A stretch of DNA of 64,000 bases, from assembly GCA_036384655.1 (NCBI GenBank), contig DASVLX010000155.1:12124-76123 (forward strand), given 5' to 3'. This DNA comes from DASVLX01 sp036384655. GTDB lineage: Bacteria > Actinomycetota > Actinomycetes > Mycobacteriales > Pseudonocardiaceae. Shown here one piece after another: positions 53,125-64,000 of this stretch. Position 1 is the first letter of the stretch. Each line of letters starts with the position of its first letter. A program made the position numbers and the translations under genes. Under the pieces are notes generated by a model. It saw only the letters and a list, made by a program, of their open reading frames with translations. It had not been told where the DNA came from and ran no database searches.

Positions 53125-55037
53125 TGGTCCGCCTCCTTCCGACCCCGGTGGTTCACGAGTTCCTCCGGGGTGAAGTACTTCTGCAGTTCGCTGTACTCGA
53201 ACAGATCCAGCAGGTCCTGCCGCATCGGCACCTGCTCCTCGTGGACCAGGTTGACGCCGTCGCCGGTCTCGTTCGCGGTGATGACCAGCAGCTGGTGGCG
53301 CCAGCTGGCGTCCATCTTCGGGTGGTCTTCCCGAGTGTGACCGCCACGACTCTCGGTGCGTTCCAGCGCGGCCTTGGCGATGGCCTGGCTGACCAGCAGC
53401 ATATTGCGCAGGTCCAGTGCCAGGTGCCAGCCGGGGTTGAACTGCCGGTGGCCCTCGACCGCGATCTTGGTGGCGCGCTGCTTGAGCACCTCGAGCTTCT
53501 CGATGGCCTCCTGCAGCTCGCCCTCCCGGCGGATGATGCCGACCAGGTCATTCATGGTCTGCTGGAGGTCCTGGTGCACGCCGTAGGGGTTCTCGGTCGC
53601 GCCGTCGCCCGGGTTGAAGGGCGCCACCACGGTCTGCTCGGCGGCCTCGACGGAGGCCTCGCTGACGGCCGGTCGATCCGACAGACCAGCGATGTACTCG
53701 GCCGCGCCCACACCTGCCCGGCGGCCGAACACCAGCAGGTCGGACAGCGAGTTGCCGCCCAGCCGGTTGGAGCCGTGCATACCGCCGGAGACCTCACCGA
53801 CCGCGAACAGACCGGGCACGCCCACGGCGGCCTCGGTGTCCGGGTCGACCTCGATGCCACCCATGACGTAGTGGCAGGTCGGCCCGACCTCCATCGGCGT
53901 CTGCGTGATGTCGACGTCGGCCAGTTCCTTGAACTGGTGGTACATCGACGGCAGCCGCCGCTGGATCTCCTCGGGCGTCAACCGGCTGGCGATGTCCAGG
54001 AACACACCACCGTGCGGTGATCCACGGCCGGCCTTGACCTCGGAGTTGATCGCCCGGGCGACCTCGTCACGAGGCAGCAGGTCCGGCGTACGCCGGTAGT
54101 TCTCCTGGTCGTCGTACCAGTGGTCGGCCTCTTCGGCCGTCTCCGCGTACTGCCCCTTGAACACGTCGGGGATGTACTCGAACATGAACCGCTGGCCCTC
54201 GGAGTTCCGCAGCACACCACCGTCACCGCGGACGCCCTCGGTGACCAGGATGCCCTTCACCGAAGGCGGCCAGACCATGCCGGTCGGGTGGAACTGGACG
54301 AACTCCATGTTGATCAGGCGGCCGCCGGCGCGCAGCGCCAGCGCGTGGCCGTCGCCGGTGTACTCCCAGGAGTTGGAGGTCACCTTGAACGACTTGCCAA
54401 TGCCGCCGGTCGCCAGGATCACGGTGGGCGCCTCGAACAGCACGAACCGGCCCGTCTCGCGCCAGTACCCGAAGGCACCGGCGATCCGGCCCTGGTCGTC
54501 CTTGAGCAGCTCCGTGATCGTGCACTCGGCGTAGACCTTGAGGTTTGCCTCGTAGTCGCCGGTCGCTTTGAAGTCATCCTGCTGCAGCGAGACGATCTTC
54601 TGCTGCATGGTGCGGATCAGCTCCAGGCCGGTGCGGTCACCGACGTGGGCCAGGCGGGGGTAGGTGTGCCCGCCGAAGTTCCGCTGGCTGATCTTGCCGT
54701 CCGGGGTGCGGTCGAACAGCGCCCCGTAGGTCTCCAGCTCCCAGACGCGGTCCGGTGCCTCCCTGGCGTGCAGCTCGGCCATCCGCCAGTTGTTCAGGAA
54801 CTTGCCGCCGCGCATGGTGTCGCGGAAGTGGACCTGCCAGTTGTCATGGGAGTTGACGTTGCCCATCGACGCCGCGCAGCCACCTTCGGCCATCACGGTG
54901 TGCGCCTTGCCGAACAGGGACTTGCAGACGATCGCGACGCGCAACCCCTGTTGCCGCGCCTCGATGGCCGCCCGTAGCCCCGAACCGCCGGCACCGATCA
55001 GGACGACGTCATAGGAATGACGTTCAACCTCGGTCAT
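53121..55037 (-). CDS. sdhA: Succinate dehydrogenase flavoprotein subunit
   Basis: 638 aa. FAD-binding GAGGSGLRAAIEA is at the N-terminus, the covalent-FAD His is in KAHTVMAEGG (about residue 46), and the active-site region holds FVQFHPTGMV, the family stretch HVMGGIEVD-like (CHYVMGGIEVD) and GSNRLGGNSLSDLLVFG. It oxidises succinate to fumarate. It most resembles the three-subunit Sdh1 type of mycobacteria. Confidence 0.95.
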   Translation of the reverse strand: MTEVERHSYDVVLIGAGGSGLRAAIEARQQGLRVAIVCKSLFGKAHTVMAEGGCAASMGNVNSHDNWQVHFRDTMRGGKFLNNWRMAELHAREAPDRVWELETYGALFDRTPDGKISQRNFGGHTYPRLAHVGDRTGLELIRTMQQKIVSLQQDDFKATGDYEANLKVYAECTITELLKDDQGRIAGAFGYWRETGRFVLFEAPTVILATGGIGKSFKVTSNSWEYTGDGHALALRAGGRLINMEFVQFHPTGMVWPPSVKGILVTEGVRGDGGVLRNSEGQRFMFEYIPDVFKGQYAETAEEADHWYDDQENYRRTPDLLPRDEVARAINSEVKAGRGSPHGGVFLDIASRLTPEEIQRRLPSMYHQFKELADVDITQTPMEVGPTCHYVMGGIEVDPDTEAAVGVPGLFAVGEVSGGMHGSNRLGGNSLSDLLVFGRRAGVGAAEYIAGLSDRPAVSEASVEAAEQTVVAPFNPGDGATENPYGVHQDLQQTMNDLVGIIRREGELQEAIEKLEVLKQRATKIAVEGHRQFNPGWHLALDLRNMLLVSQAIAKAALERTESRGGHTREDHPKMDASWRHQLLVITANETGDGVNLVHEEQVPMRQDLLDLFEYSELQKYFTPEELVNHRGRKEADQ

Positions 55038-55073
55038 TGTCGTGCCCTTGTACCTTCACAGTCGTCGGGAAGA

Positions 55074-55859
55074 TCAGAAGAATCGCAGATCGGTGATCAA
55101 GCCAGAGGCGACCAACCTGATGTAGACGTCGGTCAGGCTGATCCACACGAGCGAAGCCCAGGCCAGCTGCATGTGCTTGGCGTTCAGCTTCGACACGAAC
55201 GTCCACGCCTTGTAGCGGAGCGGGTGCTTCGAGAAGTGCCGCAACCGACCACCGGTGATGTGCCGGCACGAGTGGCAGGACAGCGTGTAGATCCAGATCA
55301 ACACCACGTTGATGAGCAGCACCAGCGTGCCCAGGCCCGCGTGCCCCCACTGGCCGTCGTGGTTGCGGAAGGAGATCACCAGGTCGTACGTCAGGATCAC
55401 CGCGAATATCACCGCGACATACCAGAAGTACCGGTGAATGTTCTGCATGATCAGCGGGAACCGCGTCTCACCCGAGTACTTCTTGTGCGGCTCGGCGACC
55501 GCGCAGGCGGGCGGCGACGCCCAGAACGAGCGGTAGTACGCCTTGCGGTAGTAGTAGCAGGTCACCCGGAAGCCCATCGGGAACACGATGATGATGATGC
55601 CGGGGGTGACAGGCGCGATGCTGGGGAACCATCCCCAGCCGGCACCTGCCGGACAGTTGCCGGTCAGGCACGGCGAGTACATCGGGGAGATGTAAGGCTC
55701 CCAGTAGTAGTCGGCGTTTACCAACACCGCCCAGGTGAGGTAGACGACGATTGCGAGCAACAGTACGAACGTCACCGCTGGTGACAACCACCAACGGTCA
55801 GTCCGGAGTGTGCGCGCCTCGATCCGCGCCCTTCCGGGAGCGTCGACGCCAGTGGTCAT
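55074..55859 (-). CDS. sdhC: Succinate dehydrogenase membrane anchor / cytochrome b subunit
   Basis: 261 aa with five hydrophobic segments. The first is PAVTFVLLLAIVVYLTWAVL, and the others include IIIIVFPMGFRVTCYYYR, YVAVIFAVILTYDLVI and LVLLINVVLIWIYTLSC. Candidate haem-ligand His residues lie near the helices (MQNIHRYFW, CHSCRH). It is the single anchor subunit of the operon, as in Sdh1-like complexes, and would carry the menaquinone site. It is the first gene of the sdh operon. Confidence 0.88.
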   Translation of the reverse strand: MTTGVDAPGRARIEARTLRTDRWWLSPAVTFVLLLAIVVYLTWAVLVNADYYWEPYISPMYSPCLTGNCPAGAGWGWFPSIAPVTPGIIIIVFPMGFRVTCYYYRKAYYRSFWASPPACAVAEPHKKYSGETRFPLIMQNIHRYFWYVAVIFAVILTYDLVISFRNHDGQWGHAGLGTLVLLINVVLIWIYTLSCHSCRHITGGRLRHFSKHPLRYKAWTFVSKLNAKHMQLAWASLVWISLTDVYIRLVASGLITDLRFF

Positions 55860-56428
55860 GTTGTCCTTATCCTCGCGATGGCCACGCCCATGGGGCGATC
55901 ACTATCAATGTGGACGGACCCGTCGACGCCCTCGCCATCCACATGAGCCATAACGCGGGGTCTACGGTGTCTCCGTTAGCACAACGGCCTCGGGTTTACC
56001 ACTGACGCCGGGACCCGCTGTGAGTGGGGTAAGCGTACGGAATCGCTGCTCAGGTCGGTCGCGGGGCCTTCTGAAAGTCCCCTTGGTTGATCAACTCGCC
56101 AAGGGACGAACAGCTCCCAGGATGTGGCCCGGCGAGGCCCCTGAGCTGGGCGGTAGCCCATCCGGGGGATCGCGGACCATCCGCGCGCCCGGTGATCTCC
56201 GCATGACGGCCACCGAGCCGTGATCGACTCTTGGACACACGAATCGACCAGTTCCTAACGAGGCGACAACGCCAACAGTGCCCACATCCAAGCGCTTGTG
56301 ATAAGTCGCACAGGCGAGATCTCGCACAAAGGTAACAATCATTCGACAACGGACAGTTACTACCGAGTAAGTGACCGGGTAAGCGCCCATGTGATCGGAA
56401 AATAACGGGAAGTGATCGGTTGCCGGGA
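55860..56428 (-). other. Non-coding region upstream of sdh operon
   Basis: About 570 bp between recX and sdhC without a convincing gene; an open frame at 56091-56432 lacks coding character. GC is lower than in flanking genes, especially 56270-56428. It should contain the sdh promoter and a possible CRP-type site at 56297. No clear terminator for recX is visible. Confidence 0.5.
56297..56312. promoter_or_regulatory. Candidate CRP/GlxR-type site
   Basis: TGTGATAAGTCGCACA matches TGTGA-N6-TCACA with one mismatch. It is about 440 bp upstream of sdhC. CRP-family regulators control sdh genes in several actinobacteria, but the distance is long. Confidence 0.3.
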
Positions 56429-57025
56429 TCACTCTCCGAGAGGGCCGTCCAACAGATCGGTCTCGGTTCCGGCGGCACGCAGTTCGTCGCGCACCACCCG
56501 ATACGACAGGCCTGACGAGTAACCCTTGCGCGCCAGCATCGCGACCAACCGGCGCACCCGGGTCGTCTCGTCAATGTTGGACGAGACGACCCGGAGTTTG
56601 GCACGGACCAGTTGACGGGCTCGCAGTTCCTCCGCATCGGAGTCGACCGCGGCCGCGGCCCGCGCCGCGGTCGAGTCCGCGACTCCCCGGCGGCGCAGTT
56701 CGGCGACCAACGCCTTCCGTCCCATGCCCTGGTAGGTGTGCCGGGAACGCACCCACTGCTCGGCGAACGCGGCATCGTCGATCAGGCCGACCTCGCTCAA
56801 CCGGCCGAGTACACGATCGGCGACGTCCTCGGCGATGCCGCGTTTCGTCAGCGCCTGGTTTAGCTCGGCTCGCGTACGGGGCCGAGCCGTCAGCAGCCGG
56901 AGACATATCTCCTTGGCATGGGCGACCGGGTCACGGGACTGTTCCTGTTCGCCGGACCGTTCCTTCCTGTCCGGTCGTTCGGATTTCGTTCTCCTCGTCC
57001 TTCCCCTCGCCGTCCACCCCGGCAT
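56429..57025 (-). CDS. recX: RecA regulator RecX
   Basis: 198 aa. A basic, disordered N-terminus of about 35 residues precedes three-helix repeats typical of RecX (AKEICLRLLTARPRTRAELNQALTKRG, DDAAFAEQWVRSRH, LARKGYSSGLSYRVV). It limits RecA filament growth. It begins 6 bp after the recA stop and must be cotranscribed with it. No clear ribosome-binding site is seen. Confidence 0.93.
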   Translation of the reverse strand: MPGWTARGRTRRTKSERPDRKERSGEQEQSRDPVAHAKEICLRLLTARPRTRAELNQALTKRGIAEDVADRVLGRLSEVGLIDDAAFAEQWVRSRHTYQGMGRKALVAELRRRGVADSTAARAAAAVDSDAEELRARQLVRAKLRVVSSNIDETTRVRRLVAMLARKGYSSGLSYRVVRDELRAAGTETDLLDGPLGE

Positions 57026-57031
57026 GATCGA

Positions 57032-59182
<2,151 letters not shown>

Positions 59183-59286
59183 CTCGATGTCCCTCGTTGG
59201 CTCGTGCTGTGCCCGTTACTGGTGTCCGGTCCTGGTGCCCACTGCTCGCCTGATGTCGTTACCACATCGCGTTAGGCACACTGTAG

Positions 59287-59302
59287 ACGAACAGATGTTC
59301 GA
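59287..59302. promoter_or_regulatory. LexA binding site upstream of recA
   Basis: ACGAACAGATGTTCGA differs from TCGAAC-N4-GTTCGA only at the first base. It lies 105 bp upstream of the recA start, as expected for SOS induction. Confidence 0.8.
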
Positions 59303-59349
59303 TCAGACGACGACACGCCGATGTGGCGGAAAGAGCTCGGAAAAGTTCG

Positions 59350-59544
59350 TCAGCGGCGCTCCGGCGGCACGTCGAAGGCGTCACAGACGGCCAGCCAGAT
59401 CCGCTGCGGCGGCATGCCAGAGGCCAGGGCCTGATCGACCGTGTCGCCGCCGAGGTCGGAGAAGACGTGGTCGTGGGCGATCCTCTCGGCCCGGACCGTC
59501 CCGAACTCGTCGGCCATCATTCTGCGAAAAACCGTGGTGCGCAT
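59350..59544 (-). CDS. DUF3046 small protein
   Basis: 64 aa from the ATG at 59542-59544. RTTVFRRMMADEFG is followed by RAERIAHDHVFSDLGG and ALASGMPPQRIWLAVCDAFDVPPERR, the DUF3046 family core. It is conserved next to recA in actinobacteria (Rv2738c in M. tuberculosis). Function is unknown. Confidence 0.88.
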   Translation of the reverse strand: MRTTVFRRMMADEFGTVRAERIAHDHVFSDLGGDTVDQALASGMPPQRIWLAVCDAFDVPPERR

Positions 59545-59596
59545 CGCCGTCAAGGCTACCGACGACCTCCGACAGAGCGCGGTTATCGTCGAGATT

Positions 59597-59722
59597 GTGC
59601 TGTTCGCCGCCGACCCAACCGGGCTGTCCTCGTTCGCCGGCCAACTGGCGATCGCCGCGGCGCTGGTCGCCGCGATCCTGGTCGGTGTGCGGGCGCTCTG
59701 GAACATGCGCAACCGGCGCTAG
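59597..59722 (+). CDS. Possible small membrane protein
   Basis: 41 aa from a GTG. It has one hydrophobic helix (QLAIAAALVAAILVGVRALW) and a basic C-terminus (NMRNRR). It lies between DUF3046 (divergent) and the Lhr gene. Only composition and context support it. Confidence 0.45.
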   Translation: MLFAADPTGLSSFAGQLAIAAALVAAILVGVRALWNMRNRR

Positions 59723-59779
59723 ATCCGGTGGACGTTGGAAGTCACGCCGGATGTCGGTGCGCTGGGCAAGGATGTGCGC

Positions 59780-62700
59780 GTGACTGACCCGTCGGCCGAC
59801 GTGCTGACGCTGTTCTCGCCGGCCACCCGGGAGTGGTTCGCCGGTGCCTTCGCCGCGCCCACGCCGGCACAGCGCGGAGCCTGGCGGGCGATCACGGCGG
59901 GCTCGCACACCCTGGTGGTCGCGCCGACCGGGTCCGGCAAGACGCTCGCCGCGTTCCTGTGGTCACTTGATCGGCTGACCGCGCCGCACCCGCCCGCCAA
60001 TCCACGACGCCGCTGCCGGGTGCTGTACGTGTCGCCGCTGAAGGCGCTGGCCGTGGACGTGCAGCGCAACCTGCGCGCTCCGCTGGCCGGTATCCGGCAT
60101 GCCGCGCGCCGGCTCGGTGTGCCGGAACCGGACATCACCGTCGGCATGCGCACCGGCGACACCCCGCCCCAGGAGCGCCGGTCGTTCCTGCGCACCCCAC
60201 CGGACATCCTGGTCACCACGCCCGAGTCGCTGTTCCTGCTGCTCACCTCGCAGGCCCGGGAGTCGCTGCGCGGGGTGCGGACGGTGATCGTGGACGAGGT
60301 ACACGCGATGGCCGGCACCAAGCGCGGCGCGCATCTCGCGCTGTCGCTGGAACGGCTGGACGCGCTGCGCGCCAGCAACACCGACGGTGCCGACGGGCCG
60401 GACGACTCGGGCCCGGCGCAGCGGATCGGGCTGTCCGCGACGGTCCGGCCGGTGGACGAGGTCGGCGCCTTCCTGGCCGGCGGCCGGCCGGTCACCGTGG
60501 TCCGGCCGGAGATCGGCAAGACCGTCGAGGTGCGGGTCGAGGTGCCGGTCGCGGACCTCACCGAACTGGAGGCGACACCCGAGATCGACCCGGGCTCGCC
60601 TGTCGCCGCACCGGCGGAGACTCCGGAGGAGTCGGCGGAGGTCGTCGGCTCGGCCGCGGGCGGCGGCCGGCGGCAGCGCCCGTCGATCTGGCCGGCGGTG
60701 GAGCGCCGCATCCTCGATCTGGTGCTCGCGCACCGCTCGACGATCGTGTTCGCGAACTCCCGGCGCCTCGCCGAACGACTCACCGCGCGGCTCAACGAGC
60801 TCGCCTCCGGCCAGGAGGAGATCATCGTCGGGCACTACCCGGCGGAGGCCGTCGGCCAGGCCGGTGTCGCCTACGGCGCCCCGGCGGTGGTCGCCCGGGC
60901 ACACCACGGCTCGATGTCGCGCGAGCAGCGCACCGAGGTCGAGGAGGATCTGAAGTCCGGCAGGCTGCCCTGTGTGGTCGCCACCTCCTCACTGGAGCTG
61001 GGCATCGACATGGGCGCCGTGGATCTGGTGATCCAGGTGGAGTCGCCGCCGACGGTGGCATCCGGGCTGCAGCGGGTGGGCCGGGCCGGCCACCAGGTTG
61101 GCGCGGTGTCACGCGGTGTGGTGTTCCCGAAGTTCCGTGGTGACCTGGTGTCCTGCGCTGTGGTGGCCGAGCGGATGGCGGCCGGGAAGATCGAGGCACT
61201 GCGGTATCCGCGCAACCCGCTGGATGTGTTGGCCCAGCACGTGGTGTCGATGGTCTCGGTCGAACCGTGGTCGGTGACCGACCTGGCGAGCGTGGTGCGG
61301 CGGGCCGCGCCGTTCGCCTCGCTGCCGGACTCGGCGCTGCACGCGGTGCTGGACATGCTCGCGGGTCGCTATCCGAGCGAGGAGTTCGGCGAGTTGCGGC
61401 CCCGGATCACCTGGGACCGGGTCACCGGCGAACTGCGCGGCCGGCCCGGGGCGCAGCGGCTGGCGGTCACCTCCGGCGGCACCATCCCGGACCGTGGCCT
61501 GTTCACCGTGATGACCCCGCCGGACGAGCGCGGCGCCGGCTCGCGGGTCGGCGAGCTGGACGAGGAGATGGTCTACGAGTCGCGGGTCGGTGACGTGTTC
61601 CTGCTCGGCACGTCCTCATGGCGGGTGGAGGACATCACGCCCGACCGGGTGATCGTCACTCCCGCCCCCGGCCAGCCGGCTCGGATGCCGTTCTGGAAGG
61701 GCGACGCACCAGGCCGGCCGCTGGAGCTGGGCCGCGCGGTGGGCCGGTTCGTACGTGAACTGGCCGCCGCGGACGAACCGACCGCCCGTGCCCGAGCGGC
61801 GGCGGCCGGGCTGGACGAGTGGGCCACCGACAACCTGCTTGGCTATCTGCACGACCAGCGCGAGGCCACCCGGCATATCCCGGACGACCGGACGATCGTG
61901 GTGGAGCGGTTCCGGGACGAACTCGGCGACTGGCGGCTGGTGGTGCACTCGCCGTTCGGCGCGCAGGTCAACGCCCCCTGGGCACTGGTGATCGCGGCCC
62001 GGCTGGCGGAACGCCGTGGTGTGCAGGCGCATGCCGCGCATTCCGATGACGGGATCGTGTTGCGGCTACCGGACACGGTGGACGAGCAGGGCGCGGCGGT
62101 GCCGCCCACCGCCGCGGACGTGCTGTTCGACCCGGACGAGGTGGAGCAGGCGGTGGTCACCGAGGTTGGCGGCTCGGCCCTGTTCGCCGCCCGGTTCCGG
62201 GAGTGCGCGTCCAGGTCCCTGCTGCTGCCCAGGCGGGACCCGCACCGCCGGATGCCGCTGTGGCAGCAACGGCAGCGCTCCGCGCAGCTGCTCGCGGTGG
62301 CCGGACGCTACGAGCGGTTCCCGGTGGTGCTGGAGGCGATGCGGGAGTGCCTGCAGGACGTGTATGACGTGCCGGGGCTGCGCGAGCTGATGGCGGAAAT
62401 CCGGACTCGCCGGGTGCGGGTCGTCGAGGTGGAGACGCCGACCGCGTCACCGTTCGCCCGCAGCCTGTTGTTCGGTTACGCCGGCATGTTCCTGTACGAG
62501 ACCGACGCCCCGCTGGCGGAGCGTCGCGCGGCGGCCCTGTCGCTGGACACCGCGCTGCTGGCCGAGTTGCTGGGTTCCGAGGCGATCCGCGAACTGCTGG
62601 ACCCGGATGTGCTGGCGGAGATCGAGGCGGACCTGCAACGCCTGTCGCCGGGACGGCGGGCGCGCGATCTGGAGGGCACCGCGGACCTGCTGCGCTTCCT

Positions 62701-64000
62701 GGGAGATCTGTCCACTGAGGAGGCTGCCGCACGCGGCGCCCGGCCGGAGTGGCTGGCCGAGCTGGTCGACACCCGGCGCGCGATCGAGGTGCGCGTCGCC
62801 GGCCAGCAACGGTGGATCGCGATCGAGGACGCGGGCCGGGTGCGGGACGCGCTGGGTGTGGCACTGCCGGTCGGTGTGCCGGACGCGTTCACCGAGCCGG
62901 TGGCGGACCCGCTGGGTGATCTGCTGGTCCGCTACGCACGCTGTCGCGGCCCGTTCACCGCCGCCGAGGCCGCCGGCCGGTTCGGCCTGGGCGTCGCGGT
63001 GGTCACCGGGGTGCTCGACCGAATGGTGGGCACCGGCCGGCTGGTACGTGGTGAACTGCGCCCACTACGGTCCACAGTGGATTCATCAGGGGTGGAGTAT
63101 TGCGACGCCGAGGTGTTGCGCCGGCTCAGGCGCGCCTCGCTCGCCCGGTTGCGGGCCGAGATCGAACCGGTGGAAGCGGCGACCCTGGGCCGGTTCCTGC
63201 CGTCCTGGCATGGCATCGCGCCGATCTCCACCCGGGCGTTGCGCCCGGTGCGCACCTCGACGGTGGACGATGCGCTGAACGTCGTCGAGCAGTTGGCCGG
63301 GGCGCCGCTGCCGGCCAGCGCGCTGGAATCGGTGATCCTGCCGGCCCGGTTGCCCGGATACTCCCCCGCGCTGCTGGACGAACTGACCGCCACCGGCGAG
63401 GTCACCTGGACCGGTTGTGGTTCGCTGGCCGGCGGTGACGGCTGGCTCGCCCTGGCACCCACCGACGTCGCGGACCTGCTGCTGCCGGATGTCGACGAAA
63501 CCCCTCCCGACTCGCCGCTTCATCGCGCCATCGTGTCCGCTTTGGAGGGTGGAGCGGTGTTCTTCCGGCAGCTCGCCGACCGGGTGGGCGCCATCCTGCT
63601 CGGCGAGGGCGAGTCCACCGTCGACGACGACAAACTGATCGCGGCGCTGTGGGACCTGGTGTGGGCCGGCATGGTCAGCAACGACACGCTCGCACCGCTG
63701 CGCGCGCTGGTGTCCGGACACGGTGCCGCGCACAAGCCACGGCGGAGCGCACCGCGCGGCCGGTATGCCCGGCTGCGCGCGCGAGCCACCGTCGCGCGGC
63801 CGACCCCACCGAGCCGGCTCGGCCCGCCCACGGTTGCCGGCCGCTGGTCGCTGGCACCGGAACGGGAATCCGATCCGACCCGGCGGGCGCATGCTCGCGC
63901 CGAGGCGTTCCTGGAGCGCCATGGCGTGCTGACCAGGGGCGCGCTGGACACCGAGCGGGTGTCCGGTGGGTTCTCCGGTGTCTACCGAGTGTTGCGGGCG
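59780..64000 (+). CDS. lhr: Lhr-type ATP-dependent helicase (3' end outside window)
   Basis: 1407 codons are present without a stop and the gene runs off the window; full Lhr proteins are about 1500 residues. A GTG at 59780 (AAGG 9 nt upstream) gives VTDPSADVLTLFSPATREWFAGAF. Helicase motifs are APTGSGKTLAAFLWSL (Walker A), VDEVHAMAGTKRGAHL (DEVH box), GLSATVRP (motif III) and VGRAGHQVG (motif VI). Winged-helix and Lhr-specific domains follow. Lhr is a 3'-5' DNA helicase linked to DNA repair in mycobacteria. Confidence 0.93.
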   Translation, partial: MTDPSADVLTLFSPATREWFAGAFAAPTPAQRGAWRAITAGSHTLVVAPTGSGKTLAAFLWSLDRLTAPHPPANPRRRCRVLYVSPLKALAVDVQRNLRAPLAGIRHAARRLGVPEPDITVGMRTGDTPPQERRSFLRTPPDILVTTPESLFLLLTSQARESLRGVRTVIVDEVHAMAGTKRGAHLALSLERLDALRASNTDGADGPDDSGPAQRIGLSATVRPVDEVGAFLAGGRPVTVVRPEIGKTVEVRVEVPVADLTELEATPEIDPGSPVAAPAETPEESAEVVGSAAGGGRRQRPSIWPAVERRILDLVLAHRSTIVFANSRRLAERLTARLNELASGQEEIIVGHYPAEAVGQAGVAYGAPAVVARAHHGSMSREQRTEVEEDLKSGRLPCVVATSSLELGIDMGAVDLVIQVESPPTVASGLQRVGRAGHQVGAVSRGVVFPKFRGDLVSCAVVAERMAAGKIEALRYPRNPLDVLAQHVVSMVSVEPWSVTDLASVVRRAAPFASLPDSALHAVLDMLAGRYPSEEFGELRPRITWDRVTGELRGRPGAQRLAVTSGGTIPDRGLFTVMTPPDERGAGSRVGELDEEMVYESRVGDVFLLGTSSWRVEDITPDRVIVTPAPGQPARMPFWKGDAPGRPLELGRAVGRFVRELAAADEPTARARAAAAGLDEWATDNLLGYLHDQREATRHIPDDRTIVVERFRDELGDWRLVVHSPFGAQVNAPWALVIAARLAERRGVQAHAAHSDDGIVLRLPDTVDEQGAAVPPTAADVLFDPDEVEQAVVTEVGGSALFAARFRECASRSLLLPRRDPHRRMPLWQQRQRSAQLLAVAGRYERFPVVLEAMRECLQDVYDVPGLRELMAEIRTRRVRVVEVETPTASPFARSLLFGYAGMFLYETDAPLAERRAAALSLDTALLAELLGSEAIRELLDPDVLAEIEADLQRLSPGRRARDLEGTADLLRFLGDLSTEEAAARGARPEWLAELVDTRRAIEVRVAGQQRWIAIEDAGRVRDALGVALPVGVPDAFTEPVADPLGDLLVRYARCRGPFTAAEAAGRFGLGVAVVTGVLDRMVGTGRLVRGELRPLRSTVDSSGVEYCDAEVLRRLRRASLARLRAEIEPVEAATLGRFLPSWHGIAPISTRALRPVRTSTVDDALNVVEQLAGAPLPASALESVILPARLPGYSPALLDELTATGEVTWTGCGSLAGGDGWLALAPTDVADLLLPDVDETPPDSPLHRAIVSALEGGAVFFRQLADRVGAILLGEGESTVDDDKLIAALWDLVWAGMVSNDTLAPLRALVSGHGAAHKPRRSAPRGRYARLRARATVARPTPPSRLGPPTVAGRWSLAPERESDPTRRAHARAEAFLERHGVLTRGALDTERVSGGFSGVYRVLRA

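Noticed and set aside
55962..56030. tRNA-like segment with short complementary ends (gcggg/cccgc) and a small hairpin (ccgtt-agcac-aacgg)
   Set aside because: No TTC-type T-loop, no consistent D- and anticodon arms, and no CCA-proximal acceptor pairing of 7 bp.
56091..56432. 113-codon open frame on the minus strand upstream of sdhC
   Set aside because: No ribosome-binding site, codon use unlike neighbours, overlaps the recX end, no recognisable domain. Treated as regulatory DNA.

Overview
The window is a GC-rich (about 70%) actinobacterial chromosome segment. Frequent GTG starts, 4-bp start/stop overlaps and the gene order point to the Pseudonocardiales/Mycobacteriales side of the phylum. 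From about 36 kb rightwards the order nrdR, SOS membrane gene, lexA, hflX, dapF, miaA, dioxygenase-like gene, DUF349 gene, membrane gene, miaB, recX, recA, DUF3046 follows the sigB/ideR to recA region of Mycobacterium tuberculosis, and sigB and ideR also lie in this window. No rRNA, tRNA or CRISPR array was found. Genus-level identity is inference only.

Layout. 1-5.2 kb: end of an unidentified gene, then a D-xylose ABC transporter operon (xylF-xylG-xylH, minus strand) with a ROK-family repressor of the XylR/ROK7B7 type and palindromic operators upstream. 5.2-12.3 kb: a DEAD-like helicase, a YihY-type membrane protein and the DEAH helicase HrpA. 12.3-16.1 kb: glpK, DUF3039, psuG, DUF3099, dtd. 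16.1-25.8 kb: sigB with an ECF-type promoter, class I fumarase, a lipoprotein, a GNAT/acyl-CoA-synthetase protein acetyltransferase paired with an AcuC deacetylase, a two-rhodanese sulfurtransferase and ideR. 25.8-28.0 kb: galK-galE. 28-32.8 kb: a DUF4192 gene, a prolyl oligopeptidase carrying an unusual in-frame repeat, and a flotillin/NfeD-like pair.

32.9-35.9 kb is an accessory island of visibly lower GC. It holds an orphan HicB-like gene and a tightly coupled three-gene operon: a TIGR04255 protein, a membrane-anchored HTH protein, and a protein with an SQTCD motif. This is the best candidate in the window for an undescribed system.

36-41 kb is a DNA precursor and SOS block: nrdJ, nrdR, a LexA-controlled small membrane protein and lexA, with three SOS boxes. 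41-49 kb: hflX, dapF, miaA, miaB and companions. 49-52.2 kb: a TAXI solute-binding protein without a TRAP permease, next to a histidine kinase/response regulator pair. 52.3-55.9 kb: a three-subunit succinate dehydrogenase. 56.4-59.6 kb: recX, a recA split inside its Walker A motif by a 366-residue intein with a LAGLIDADG endonuclease domain, and DUF3046. 59.8 kb to the end: an Lhr-type helicase, cut by the window edge.

Several non-coding signals recur: imperfect palindromes at the 3' ends of genes, DnaA-box-like motifs near the prolyl oligopeptidase and nrdR, and short tandem repeats inside or next to genes.
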